NCBI RefSeq assembly: GCF_011397635.1
Contig: NC_064754.1
Span: forward strand, 29,120,543 to 29,184,542
DNA from: Epinephelus fuscoguttatus
Taxonomy: Eukaryota; Chordata; Actinopteri; Perciformes; Serranidae
Reading direction: 5' to 3'
Length of the DNA: 64,000 nt
Shown: positions 26,201 to 36,429 of the stretch, piece after piece
Position numbering within the stretch: the stretch's first letter is position 1
Layout of the letters: each line of letters starts with the position of its first letter
Notes under the pieces: generated by a model
The model's input: the letters and a program-made list of their open reading frames with translations, nothing else
What the model was told of the DNA's origin: nothing
Database searches by the model: none
Translations under genes and position numbers: made by a program

Positions 26201-27785
26201 AGTGTTAGACTGTGTGTTTACTGCTACTAAGTCACCTAGAACCACCGAGCTAATTAACATTACAGCTCAGCTGAAGCGGACGCCATTAATGTTTATATTT
26301 CACACTGTCACAATCGGGAGCCTCTTGCCCATGAGTAGGTGCACGCTTCCTTCTGCGCAGTGATACACTCAAGTGTAGTAGTGTTTAGTAGAAAGAAAAT
26401 AGTTCCTGCATGAAACTGCTCACAACAAGGTCTGTGGATTATCTTGACTGACCAGGTCATGATTCCTGAAATTTGAAATTTATTTTTTGGCACTTTGAGC
26501 ACCACAAGCCGAGTGCCATCTAGTTTCATTATATTTAAGAGAAGGCAGACATCTCTGCAGCCGATATCTCCAACACTATCTTGATACAGCCTATGTGTTT
26601 TTGTGATTAAGAGAAAATTTGTGTATATATTCTATTGTTACCCCATAATAAAACCTTTATAATTTCTTTCCAGGGCTGAATGGCGTCCCGAGTCGAGCCC
26701 ATAGTGAGAGCAGCGGAGAGTTCAGCCTGAGCCTGGAAAATGAGCCATGGTCAAATGGCAGCAGCCCTGTCCAGCAGCCTCCATCACGCCGCTGCTCCGC
26801 CTCCTCCTTCCAGCCCCCCAGTGATACCTCCACCCCCCAACACACACAGAAGCAGCAGCAGCAGCAGCACAAGGAGAAAGCCTCGACTATGCCCGTCACC
26901 AACAGCCAGAATTCAGATATCCAGTCTACACCAAAACATAAAACTCCTGGGCTCTCCCAGGACTTCTGGCTCACAAGGGGTACAAAGAGCATCCGGAGGG
27001 TGTCAAGAGGGAAAGTGATGCGTCGCTCGTCAGATTCAGCAAGCTCAGTCAAAATTGACCCAGGGCTCAATGGGATGAATTCAAAAATGACCTCTGGCCA
27101 AGCTGAAACTACCCGAGCCTTAGCTTGTTCACCTATCACAGTGCTGTACGTTCAGGGTAAGTCATCCTCAATGTCTGGCTGTCTCAACTGCTTCTCCACC
27201 CCTCTGGGGAAAGAGGGGCGACTCAAAGAGCCCAGGTCACCCAAAAGTCTCCCCCGAGCCAGCAGCGTCATTTCCACAGCAGAGGGATCATCCCGACGCT
27301 CCAGTGTAAATAGTGACTGCAGGGTTACAGTCAAGACTGACCTGCTCTCTGCCCAGGTTACAGAGGGGAGCAACAATCAGGAGGAAGTAGCGAATCAACC
27401 TAAACCAGAGACCAATAACAGTGAGCCTGAGCCCATTCCTCCTGTCAAACCTCCCAGAGATCCAACAATTGTTGTTCCAACAGACGACCCCAAATCCCCT
27501 GTGCAGGAGTCACTCTTTGGCTCCTCATTCACGTTCAACTCTGTCTTCTCAAACACGATCTTCAGTGATTCTGTGGTCACGACCACGACCAGCCTGGATG
27601 CTCTTGACAACAACCAGACCTTCCTCTGTCTGGATCCATCTCGGGTGCAGAACTGTCCACTTGAGAGCCAGGAGGCTGCTCCTAACACACCACAAACACT
27701 GCTCAATGTGGAGAATGGGCAGAGTCAAAATGCAGAACATGCAGCCGGGCTGGAGGAGAGGGACAAGCAGCTCGCAATCGCATGA
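6311..27785 (+). CDS. ccdc88a: Girdin/Daple family protein, CCDC88A-like, 29 coding exons
   Basis: Exons: 6311-6373, 6456-6547, 8302-8407, 11389-11458, 12733-12791, 12889-12972, 13316-13456, 13717-13892, 14792-14873, 15992-16150, 16274-16420, 16573-16717, 17037-17714, 17810-18015, 18136-18330, 19662-19795, 19907-20045, 20567-20740, 20948-21109, 21254-21531, 21635-21778, 21884-22070, 22282-22427, 22624-22716, 23966-24171, 24783-24860, 25433-25684, 25878-25940, 26674-27785. They total 5,571 nt, 1,856 residues. Residues 1 to about 200 are the Hook-like N-domain ([26 protein letters not shown]). Then comes coiled coil to about 1290, ending in [15 protein letters not shown]. The Ser-rich tail contains [20 protein letters not shown] and [19 protein letters not shown], both girdin landmarks; this favours CCDC88A over B or C. 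Girdin binds actin, microtubule-linked cargo and G-alpha-i at membranes. Oddities: exon 13 replaces the middle coiled coil, and no GBA motif is seen. It could be one of two fish paralogs. Confidence 0.92.
6548..8301. other. ccdc88a intron 2
   Basis: No gene is seen. It contains a diverged repeat at about 7633-7895 that is shared with 44967-45030 and 51131-51672. A stretch near 6871-6931 looks like an exon but was rejected. Confidence 0.5.
7633..7895. repeat. Copy of a dispersed repeat family also at 44967 and 51131
   Basis: GTTTCAATATTGAGGGGACG, GGGGCTTTGGGGT and TTTTGAGCACCAAACA correspond to phrases at 51140-51215. The right end TGAAATCTGCACCTA resembles the inverted form of the left end (TAGGTGTAGATTTCA, seen at 44968). 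This suggests terminal inverted repeats and a short DNA transposon. Confidence 0.45.
9752..10042 (+). mobile_element. tRNA-derived SINE
   Basis: The head has an A-box-like TGGCTCATAGGTAGAGCG (about 9761-9778) and a B-box-like GGTTCGGTCC (about 9804-9813), as in polymerase III promoters. The body continues with GAGCAAGATACTGAACCCCA and ends AAAGCGCTTTGAGTGGTC, then GCTATACAAGTGCAGGTCAT. This order is typical of a common teleost SINE. It lies in ccdc88a intron 3. Confidence 0.7.
10206..10625. repeat. Degenerate tandem repeat built from about three units
   Basis: The phrase GAAGTCAGGGGATCACCAA (about 10238) returns as AAATGTCAGGGACCACCAAAA (about 10368) and GAAGTCAGGGACCACCAAAG (about 10513), each followed by a CATCCTCTGG-like phrase. 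Spacing is roughly 130-150 bases. It resembles a teleost interspersed repeat with internal tandem structure. No coding content is seen. Confidence 0.5.
11573..12192. mobile_element. Foldback element bounded by TTAA (piggyBac-like, non-autonomous)
   Basis: The left end is TTAA-AGGAATACTTCACCC and the right end, read on the other strand, is TTAA-AGGATACTCTACCG. Both continue with ACAAAATGATCATT. The arms keep pairing for over 100 bases: TGAACGAAGAATCCAAAAA occurs at about 11661 and its complement at about 12072. TTAA at both edges is the target duplication expected of piggyBac-type transposition. There is no transposase frame. It lies between ccdc88a exons 4 and 5. Confidence 0.65.
14255..14284. 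repeat. CA microsatellite
   Basis: An uninterrupted CA dinucleotide run in ccdc88a intron 8. Reading frames that cross it are low-complexity artefacts. Confidence 0.95.
15170..15560 (+). repeat. Dispersed teleost repeat (copy 1 of 3 in window)
   Basis: GATGAATGTAAATCCAATAT, then CACCAACCCCTCAGGGAAAT and GCTGCTAAATGCTCCACCA, match the layout at 23560-23700. The first phrase also matches, inverted, at about 60239-60264. Located in ccdc88a intron 9. The class is unknown. Confidence 0.5.
18858..19533. mobile_element. Short inverted-repeat DNA transposon (MITE)
   Basis: The left terminus GGGGCCGTACTCACAAA and the right terminus, inverted, GGGGCTGTATTCACAAA differ at only two of 17 positions. Sub-terminal sequence on both sides is rich in inverted TTAGG and CTTAAG words. 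No target duplication is evident and there is no transposase frame. It lies in ccdc88a intron 15. Confidence 0.65.
20129..20215 (+). mobile_element. Fragment of the hAT-like element seen whole at 62301
   Basis: CAGTGGTTCCCAAGTTCCCA followed by TTCTCCTTAGTCATTAGT and CAAGGTCCACACAG matches the left 85 bases of the element at 62301-62613. Only the left part is present, in ccdc88a intron 17. Confidence 0.6.
20275..20380 (+). repeat. Degenerate minisatellite (ACCACAAAGAGACACAAAAC type)
   Basis: Repeated words such as GACCACAAAGAGACACAAAA and GACTACAAAGAGATGCAAAA recur with a period of roughly 20-30 bases. It adjoins the hAT-like fragment at 20129. Confidence 0.5.
22990..23400 (+). repeat. Dispersed teleost repeat with TCAAAGGTCA words
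   Basis: GGTCAAAGGTCACTGTGACC (about 23127), TTGGCCATAACTCAAGAAT and AAAAGGTCAAAGGTCAGCTT (about 23257) form a family I recognise as very common in teleost introns. The edges are approximate and the class is unknown. Located in ccdc88a intron 24. Confidence 0.5.
23400..23745 (+). repeat. Dispersed teleost repeat (copy 2 of the family at 15170)
   Basis: CACCAACTTCCTGAGGGAAA and CTGCTAAGTGCTCCACTATG align with 15398-15445. It directly follows the repeat at 22990, so intron 24 is largely repeat-derived. Confidence 0.5.
24172..24494 (+). other. Open extension of ccdc88a exon 25, possible alternative 3' end
   Basis: If the donor after 24171 is not used, the exon 25 frame stays open for another 107 codons to TAA at 24492-24494. 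An AATAAA lies inside it at about 24474. The extra sequence is Ser/Thr-rich and ends near a KLPPPPQH phrase. It could encode a short isoform by intronic polyadenylation, or be intron with a chance open frame. The splice to 24783 keeps frame and restores a known family exon, so that is the main form. Confidence 0.3.
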
Positions 27786-27821
27786 AAACAGCTGTCACAT
27801 CATGTCATATCATGTCATTCA

Positions 27822-28394
27822 AATAAACAGGAAGCTGCAAAGCCACTTTTCATCACATTAACTGAAGCACACAATTTAAGTCACTGTAATTTAGTGTGAT
27901 TGCATTTAATTCCTCTGACTACCTGAGTATACAGTCATATGTAAAGGTGTAAATGAAAATATGTTTATTTGGTTGTGATGTTTTGTCTTTTTATATTGCT
28001 TTAGTAAAAGTACTAGCTCTTATTATGCTCTTATATTAATATACCTGAGTAGTAGCTCAACAGATTGACAGTTTTATCTTTCTTTTTTTGTACAAATTCT
28101 GTTAAGTGAATGACATTTTGGTAGATGTTCTTCTTTTGCTTATTTAAAATTAGATTGTGACTCAAGCCTTTACTTTACCACACTGACAATCCTGTTAAGT
28201 TTTTTTGTGTTTGCCAAACATATTATTGATTTCTGCTGTTTCTATTTATGTCCTGCCACTCAGACAGAACTTTTAAATTATTATATGTCGACTGCTGTGT
28301 CTGTTGTTAAATTTGAGCCCAACGTTCATGTGTGAGAAGCTGTACATCTTGTAAAATAGGACGTGTACCTGAATGCTATTTTCCCTTAAATAAA
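27822..28394 (+). terminator. 3' untranslated region and polyadenylation signals of ccdc88a
   Basis: AATAAA occurs at 27822-27827 and 28389-28394. The second lies about 265 bases before the mettl26 start codon, so the two genes are closely packed tail to head. Confidence 0.55.
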
Positions 28395-28429
28395 AGCCCC
28401 TCTATGTAAACGGTGTATCTGTGTTGTCA

Positions 28430-28653
28430 TTGTTTTATAACGGTGCAGGAGCGCTCGTGCCCGCCCACCGTCCTTATTGGATGTCAGATCGGTCACATGA
28501 CGCAATGCGGAAGAGGACCATTTTCAGCCGAAAAACAAAACATTCGTGGGTGGTGTGGAGTTATTCAATCTGGTCTGACGTTACTCAGCTCTGCTGGAGT
28601 GCTTTCGTAAACTGTGCCGCATAGCTCGACAGCTTTACCCGGGGTTTGGCACG
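28430..28653 (+). promoter_or_regulatory. mettl26 promoter and leader
   Basis: CpG-rich sequence without a TATA box lies between the last ccdc88a polyadenylation signal and the mettl26 ATG. This is a typical compact housekeeping promoter. The start site is not fixed. Confidence 0.4.
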
Positions 28654-31600
28654 ATGCTGAACGCCGCCGCCGCGGAGAGGAACAAGGAGCCCATCCTGGC
28701 GGTGCTCCGGGAGTGCGTGAACACCGGGAGACCCCTGCAGGCTTTAGAGATCTCCTCCGGTACCGGACAGCATGTCATACACTTCGCTCAGGCCCTGCGG
28801 AATATTACCTGGCAGCCCTCAGAGTATGACCGCCAGTCTCTAGTCAGGTAAACACAGGCTGTGTGAATCAGTTATTAACACTTTACATAACAGGTGTAGC
28901 TTATAACCAGCTAATAGACTCGGGTATTTACGGTACTGATTGATTCCTGCGTAGCAAACTTGAGGCAAAGCGATGGCCACTTAACTCAGGCATTACGGTA
29001 GGTCATTTACTGATGCAGGACTGTTTTGTTGGAGGGTGCTTGCATTAACAATAATGTCTATTGTTCCCATTCTCAGTATCGAAGCGTACAGAGCCCACTA
29101 CCAGCCGTACAATGTGAGGCCTGCCATCCACCTGGATGCTTCTCTACCCCATCAGTACTGGGGAGGCATCCAGCCAGAGAGCCTCGATCTGGTAGTCAAC
29201 ATCAACATGATCCACATTTCTCCAATGGCTTGCACAGAGGTAGGGCTGCTGATCTTATAGATGCATATGTACATAGTGTTGTGAATGGTCTAATCTAACC
29301 CAAGGATCCCACCCAAAACTGGATTACCAACTGGCAAAGCAGGCAGGGCCCCTGAAGGCCCCACGTTAAATGTGTGGCAGTTGCAGTAATTACACAAAGT
29401 GCACATTAGTTTGGTACTGTATGCACCACAAAAGCACACTATAAACTGAAATGTCAAAGGCCTCATCAGCATGCTGAGGCCCTGCATCACACAGGGGCCT
29501 CTAGCTAAAATCAAGTTGTAAGGCTTTTATTATTTGGGTTGATATTGTGCTTGCTTACTCACCTCATATTTCTTGACAAATTTATAATGAATCAAAGCAA
29601 CACAAACTAATTACTAATAATGGGTCCTCAGTTAATTTTTGCTGTGGGTCTCCTTGGGTGGGTTAATCCAGCCCTGATCCTACCAAATAGAGTTTAGGTA
29701 AACCCTGATGCTAGAAGATAGATGGGGCTTTTAAAATGTATTACTTAAAGGGACAGTGTATACAATTTAGGGGGATTTAGTAGATTGCAACCAGCCGGAA
29801 TCTCACAGTTTAAACTCCTCCTGTGATAATTGTTCAGGAGGTTTTTAGTGGGAGCCAAATTATTCGTTGAGGTCTCTTCCTCTCCAAAACAAACAGGCAC
29901 GGTGATTAAAACTGGTAGAAACACTGAGTAAAATACAAATCAGTGTTTCTCCAATTCCCCTATTGAACTACAGTGGCCAACACAAAAACATGAATGGCAC
30001 AACTGCATGAGATGGGCTGCTAACCTAGCACCTACTAGTGAGTGCTCAGCTTTTGTCTCTGGTAACTTAATATACAGTCACTCAGGAGGTTTTTACTGGG
30101 ACCTGAATTAAACAAACCCAGTGATTTAAACTGGTAAAAACACAGAATGAAGCAGTTTCAACTTTTAAAAAATCAGTGTTCTTCCGCTGCTCTCATGCGG
30201 AGGGGCTGCTGATTACACTGGCCGATGTCAACACACAAACAGGCCTATCTAGAGCCAGTGTTTGGTTTGTCTGTACTGTAGAAACATGACAGAGAACATG
30301 CTGATCTCTGTAGATGAGGACCTGCTCCTTATGTGACTATAAACAGGTCGTACTAAGGTAAGTAAAACACGAAGATTCTTATTTTTAGGTGAAAAGAAAG
30401 CATACTTATTATAATATATTAGATTTCTGCCCATATATCCCCCAGATCCCACACGCTGTACCTTTAAAGCAACATTATGTAACCTGAACAGGAACCACTG
30501 TGGCCACAAGTGGCAGTTAAAGGTTAATGGTTAATCCTAAAATATAATCTTAACAGTGGCATAAACACAGACCAGGCAAAAGACACAAAAGATATTCAGT
30601 AATGTAAGTTACACATACTTAAGTCAGCTAACATAAGCCACTGTATGCTACTGGTCAAACCAGACCAAGTGAGGCTGTGGCAGCAAAACCTTTGTGTGTG
30701 TTGAACTGAGTGAGAGTGTGTTTTATTGCTTATAAATGAAAATTTTCATTGGTCTCATTGCTTTCAAAAATACATAGCCTGACTAGTTTTGTACAGCAAT
30801 CTATCGGCAGGTCCTGCTGTTCAGTTTCCATTAAGCAGAAATATTGCACTGTGTGCCCCTGAGCATGTCTATATAGTGTGACCCCTCTGACCTCAGATAA
30901 TAACTGTAAGCAATTCCCTTATACATGTTCTGCCTCAGGTCTTTCAGTCTTTAAAAGAGGGCTGGTGTATTTATCCCTCCTGCTACTCAACCTCTACCAC
31001 ATATGATGTAATCACCATTTTTTTCCTAGGGGTTATTCAAAGGGGCTGGAGCAGTGCTGAAGCCGCAAGGTCTTCTATTGACATATGGGGTGAGTACAAA
31101 AGCCATGTTGTCACAAACATGCACTGACCACATTCATGACGTGTTATTATCAAATGTAAACAGAGAAGCGTGCCAATAAATGCTACATAACACATTTTGT
31201 TGTTGCCCTCAGCCCTACGCAGTGAATGGTCAGATCACCCCTCAAAGTAATATTGACTTTGACTACAGCCTACGGCAGAGGTAAAGTGTTCTGTGTTTTA
31301 TCAGTCTTTTTTAATGCTTCATGCAAGTTTATTCTGTTATAAAGAGACTTGGAAGGAATTGAGAGATCACAGTATTTTCTTGTCAAAAAAAAGAAGACAG
31401 TAGCATCTGTTTGCCTCGTGAAGTTTCAGGTGTTTTGTCATACATACCATAAATAATGCAAAGGTGACAGTGAGATATATAAAGGCTGTATTTTTTTAAT
31501 CTTACAGGAACTCAGAGTGGGGACTCAGGGATATCTCCCTCCTCAATTCTATAGCACAAAGAAATGGTTTATTCTTGGAGAAAATAGTAAGTGAACATTT

Positions 31601-31767
31601 AAATATCCAACACCATTTTTATCTTTGAAATGCAGCAAAGATGAGAATGTTACCTGCGTTATGAGAGTACTGTCTCACTAATCTATGATTTTTAATGTTT
31701 TCTTTGCTAGGTGGACATGCCTGCAAACAACAAGTGTCTTCTGTTCAGGAAGGAGAGCCTGGTGTGA
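28654..31767 (+). CDS. mettl26: METTL26, methyltransferase-like protein (UPF0585)
   Basis: Six exons, 28654-28847, 29077-29239, 31030-31089, 31213-31280, 31508-31586 and 31711-31767, total 621 nt, 206 residues. The known human protein is about the same length. Residues 35-50 (LQALEISSGTGQHVIHFA) look like the glycine-containing S-adenosylmethionine-binding loop of class I methyltransferases. NINMIHISPMACTEGLFKGA and LLTYGPYAVNG are further family signatures. The substrate is not known to me. The next genes, wfikkn1 and rab40c, are also its neighbours in human, which supports the call. Intron 2 contains a TTAA-bounded element. Cytosolic by absence of a signal or membrane segment. Confidence 0.95.
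29300..29700. repeat. Probable dispersed repeat in mettl26 intron 2
   Basis: Phrases such as ACTGGATTACCAACTGGCAA, GGCCCCTGAAGGCCCCACG and CACACAGGGGCCTCTAG are of a type I have seen repeated in teleost introns. The ends are undefined. Confidence 0.35.
29745..30467. mobile_element. TTAA-bounded non-autonomous element (piggyBac-like) with internal duplication
   Basis: The left end TTAA-AGGGACAGTGT pairs with the right end, inverted, TTAA-AGGTACAGCGT, with two mismatches after the TTAA. Inside, a block beginning CAGGAGGTTTTTAGTGGGA (29835) recurs as CAGGAGGTTTTTACTGGGA (30083), 248 bases on, and both copies continue with CAGTG and CTGGTA(G/A)AAACAC phrases. No transposase is encoded. It sits in mettl26 intron 2 in the sense direction of neither gene in particular. 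Confidence 0.6.
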
Positions 31768-32637
31768 AGTATCCCGTCGTTCCCTCACCTGGGTGCACAC
31801 CAGTGTTGGAACGTGATACTCAAAACGCCTTAACTTACACTTGAAGCTCGGATACATTGCCAAATTTTCCAGAACTGTTAATGAATCATTTCTCCATATT
31901 AATCAGAACTGAAATACTGTAATCTGTGATACACTATATTCTTCTGTATTGCACACTTGAGTAAAAAGGCTCACAGCTATGTTGTCTTTGTACTATATTT
32001 ACCTTGATACAGCCACCTACTCTGTTTCTTCATTCAGATTGCAGACGGTCAGTGAAACTAAGTATGCAGAAGTGCTTTGCAGAGGGAGATATGAAGAGAG
32101 AATACACTGCACGTTAGAGCTTTAAATCATACATAACAACAAAAGAAACCTATACAAAACAGCTATGTAAATGACTAGTATAAAGAGCCGTATACAGAAT
32201 AAACACAAAACAATAAAACACATAAACACAATATAGAGGTAACATACTGTAGGTGTTTGTTTCTTTAGCATCACAAGCTTGTTGATTAACTTATGTGGCT
32301 GCTATCATGTTTTTCAGAAACATAGAGAATACATGTCAAAAGAGAGAATATCTATTTCAACTTATGTAAAAAGCACATTTCAGCATTGCTATTAATGGAC
32401 ACACAACACATCTGGAATGTAGTACAACCTGTGTTGTAATGAATATATATTGTACATACGAGTCATTTCTCATAAAGCCATTAACGTACAAAATTTGACA
32501 TATTTTTGTCTTTTGATTTAAAGAGTTGTTATTAAATATCAGCTTGTCTTGTTGCAGTTCTGATGCTTATCTTCAGTGCTAAAGGTAAAGGTGACCACAG
32601 ACGCTATGTGGGCTAACAAGTCCAAGTCCTGGGACTT
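31768..32637. other. Convergent 3' region between mettl26 and wfikkn1
   Basis: It contains AATAAA at 32198-32203 and 32212-32217, candidates for mettl26 polyadenylation. The two genes end facing each other here. No other gene is seen. Confidence 0.5.
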
Positions 32638-34543
32638 CTACAATACCTCACAGGTCTTTTTATTCAGAACATCACGCAGCTTCTTCAGTCTGCGCTCAGT
32701 TATGGCTCTGACGTAGCTGTCTGATTGGATGATGGCCATGCCCTCTTGAACAACACCCATCACCAGCAATGGGTTTTCCTCCATGGTGATGTTGGGACAG
32801 GGACAGCTCCAGTCTATCTTGGCGATAGTCACCTCTAGGTGCTTGGTATTGAAGAAAGTCAAGCCCATCTTTTCATCTCTCAGGACCTCCTCCAAGCTAA
32901 AGCGGGCTAACCCCGAGTCCAGATCCTCCACCAGCTCTGTCAGCCGCCCCACAATAGCAAAGTCGCTCCTGCATAAGCTGGGCACCATTTTCCCCTTCAC
33001 GCGACATGTCTTACAAGGTTTTCTTTTGGCTTGTGGGCAGTTTGCCTCACACTCCTTCTTGGTATGGAAGCTGTTGGCATTCCCATGGCAGCCACCGTAG
33101 GCAAAGGCTTGGCACTGTTTGAGGAGGGAATTCCAGGCCCAACGTGGCTCCCAAGATTTGCAGGGGCCCTGAACAGCAGGCAGGGAGCAGATACCCATCC
33201 CCTCTCTCTGACAGGACGCCTTGCACTCCTCGTAAGTCTCGAAGCGGTTTCGGCTGTCGTCGCATCCACCATTGCTGAAGGCCATGCAGGAGCCCAGCTT
33301 GCTGTCATAATACCAGTCCACATGGCGCTCACCACTGCACACCCTCACGTCCACTTCAGCCAGGCAGTCTGCTGGTGAGAATGGCCGCCCCATGGGCATC
33401 TCAGGATCCTCAGAGAAGTCATCATCAGACCGGCGGATGACAGACAGTGGGTAGTCTGCACGGAGAACTCCTGCAGAATTCCGTGCAATGCAGGTGTAGA
33501 TACCTGTATCCCACACCTGTGCATTGTAAATGACAAGCTGACCGATGTTGGTGATGACCACGTTGCCATACATCTGGTCAGGCCTCATGACCAGCCGTTC
33601 ACGCCGTTCACTCTGTTTCTCCCATGTCACATCAGGTCTGGGGACTCCAATAACGTCACAGTGGAAGCTGACTGTGCCTCCCACATAGATGGACTGGTGG
33701 TGAGGGTTGGAGTACAGTGTGGGCGGCATAGGGTCCTCCTGGGAGGATGTCGGAGTGGGGTTCGCTGTAGTGTCCTGAGGCAGTGGGCTGGTGTGGGGCC
33801 CGGCCAGGTAGAAGCGGCAGGTGACCACAGTTAAAGTCACCCCACGGATGCAGGCCTCTGCGTCCATGTAGCAGCGGTTGAAGTAGGTGAGGCCATCTGA
33901 GGCACAGGTGAAGTTGGGCTCTTTCTCACACCGGTCCTGGCACTTGCAGATGGGCTGTCCATCCCAGATGTCACAGGTTGCTCCCTGCTGGCTGCAGATG
34001 AAGCCCTCACAGGTAGCCGTGGAGGTGGGGGCATCACCTCCTCCCTCTCCACCCTGCCCATCTGGCTGGGCAGGGGTGCCATCAGAGAAACGTGCAGCCA
34101 CACAGCTGTTGAGACCACACACGTTGGTGCAGCATTTCTCAAAGTCAGCACAGTCCTGCACACACAACACAGCATTTATTAGCAGCTTTAAATGAACAAA
34201 AATGAGCTGATGAATATTAATTAAGCATTATTGAGAATAATATAAATAATACCACCTCATCGATGTTGCATTCTCTCTCACAGGTGCTTTGTGCATCAAC
34301 CCAGAGATTAGAATTCAGCTTGTTGGGACAAAATCCTTCGTGTGCAACTTTGGATCCTGCCACACTTGCACACAAAGAAAGTTCGGGTAATTCCCAAATG
34401 AAGAGCATCAACAAATACGCACGTATCCATCCGATCTTATTCGAGTTGGGTGCATTATGCCAACTTTGATCCCTCACACATCGAGCCTCCAAAAGTTGTA
34501 AAGGGATTTCACACATTATTGCTCTTTTGCATGAGTCGCCCAC
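32638..34543 (-). CDS. wfikkn1: WFIKKN1, secreted multi-domain protease-inhibitor-like TGF-beta antagonist
   Basis: Two exons on the minus strand: 34256-34543 and 32638-34155, joined at NIDE/DCADF inside the WAP domain. From the first ATG the product is 601 residues. Order: hydrophobic signal segment (LLMLFIWELPELSLCA); WAP about 70-117; follistatin/Kazal about 145-209; Ig about 245-337; Kunitz 1 about 360-411; Kunitz 2 about 419-469; NTR about 477-601. The family binds and inhibits GDF8/GDF11. Both Kunitz units keep six cysteines. Kunitz 2 has GPCK, a basic P1; Kunitz 1 has VCSG, which does not look inhibitory. MRPDQMYGNVV and GLNSCVAARF match WFIKKN1 better than WFIKKN2, and the neighbours agree. 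The start is uncertain: ATGs at 34543 and further in-frame (MCEIP, MLFIW) all precede the hydrophobic segment. Confidence 0.95.
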
Positions 34544-36112
34544 CGAGTAAATCCATTCCTCCCTTAGGTGTTCAAATTCGGACTGTCGGTTTCAAATGGG
34601 GTCCGTTTTGTGTGTAAACATTGTGGAAAAGAGCTAAACGTGCGCACAGTGTAGAGTTGTAACAATCCCAAAGACCAAGACGAGCTCCCACGCGCTGGAC
34701 ATTTACTGAGCAAGATATCAGGCAAAAAAAAGCGATTAAAAATGCAGTTGTGTTGCATGAAATAATTGCCTTGATAATCAAAAACAAAACTCTTGCAACA
34801 ATAGGCAAACTCTCATTCAGGTTCCATTTCCCCCAGCAGCGAAATAAGCGAACGAAACCGCACAATGAGAGAGAAAGACGCAACATCAGCCTTTCAGAGT
34901 GTGAATGGAGGTGGAAAGGGCAGCCCCTCTGACCGCCCCCATGGTCGTCCAGTGTCTGAAACTCTTATGAAGCAGCACCATGCGCTAAGCAACTGGACAA
35001 ACATTGTAAAAACATCAAAGCAAAACGTGGGGCCGTGGTGGCAAGCTGTCCCAACAACCGTACGCACGGAGCTACACATTCCGGTGAGAAATCCAACGTT
35101 AAATGTGTCCAGACAGAATTTATAGAGGTGTCATTCATAAATGAGGTAATGAGCTGTTTTTTTCCGTTGTTGCAGTTGTAGGTTATATTTTAATCCTTGG
35201 TTTTAGAGACATGTCCAGATGTTTTACGCAGTAGAAACTTGTGCGCGTATTAGTTTAGTTGCGCAAACCAAAGAGTAGATTGTAAAAGAAAAAGTGCTGG
35301 AGCGCAAGGCTGAAAGCGTGGAAACCAAACACGGGGCGTGTCGCATCATGTCTAGCAAAACATGTTGTTTACGTCCTTCTTGTCTAGACGTCGGTCAATT
35401 TAGCACCGTCCCTCATTCACACGGAGCTCAGAGATGCCTCGGTCAGGTGGGAAGGCGTAAAGCGCCACATTTTCAATAGTGTGCGACTCATCTTTGTCCC
35501 GGCGCAGCTCCGAGGCGATGAGAAGCAGCACCCCTCATCTTTTCATTGCAAGTGACCCTGCAACCTTTAGCTGACTTTTGACCGCGCTGCATTCATGCGC
35601 TGCGGCGACGCGCCGGTTATCCAAAACTGGCCAATACCGAGAGAGCGGCTAATCAATTCAGCACCCCCCACTCACACACGGGTTTTATTGCACTTGGGCA
35701 CCGGCGGCCCCGAACTGGACAATGGGTACAAAAATATTCCCACAATTCCCCCACAATGACCTTGATAAATGAATGGGGAAAAAAATCACAGCAGTATGGC
35801 GCACAAGATGATGGAAACACAACCGTGTATAGTTTTACCCTTTATTTGGTTGGGTGTCTGTTTTCAGCGGAGACAAAATCATAACTCATCCCGTATCCAA
35901 ACCTTTAGACACACAGCTCTGATAGCAACAATCATTATCAAACGTTTATAGTGCTTTAAATGTCGTGTGAGCCCATTGGACTGGTCTCAATACACCACAC
36001 AAAACAGGCGCCGGTAGGAAAACATGCACCAATTTTTTATGCCCTCCATGACAGTATCACAGACATGTAGCCATGACACTGGGAATGTTTAAGTGTTAAT
36101 ACAGCACATGGT
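34544..36112 (-). promoter_or_regulatory. wfikkn1 upstream region
   Basis: Sequence upstream of wfikkn1, with a CpG-richer stretch at about 35320-35730. No TATA box or other gene was recognised. Short open frames here have no support. Confidence 0.35.
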
Positions 36113-36429
36113 AATCAGAGGTGGAAAGACAACTGAGAATTTGTATCTGAATAAAAGTATTTCTGCAGTTTTTTCAGTTATTAAAAGAAATCACCAGTTA
36201 TCTCTGATTTAAAAAATGATTTTCTGATTTCCTGTGCCCTTTATGAAGTCTTCAAGTTCATCTGACATTACACTATTCTCCACCATAAAATGACCGACCC
36301 CTCCTATTATACATACATTTTATGAGGGTCAGAAAATAAGATAAACTTAGGCAGCAAAAGTACAAAATATCAACGCTTAATAAAAATATCACAACAGCAA
36401 ATGTGCCCAATATCTTTCCACCTCTGATT
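36113..36429. mobile_element. Short DNA transposon with perfect 17-bp inverted ends
   Basis: AATCAGAGGTGGAAAGA at 36113-36129 is repeated exactly, inverted, at 36413-36429. The 317-bp interval has no coding capacity. It lies in the 3' flank of rab40c, possibly inside its 3' untranslated region. Confidence 0.65.

Noticed and set aside
27421-27861. 146-residue frame overlapping the last ccdc88a exon
   Set aside because: A shifted frame of the true exon, which reads on to 27785 in the girdin frame.
33031-33378. Plus-strand and shifted minus-strand frames within wfikkn1
   Set aside because: Shadows of the cysteine-rich wfikkn1 coding exon.
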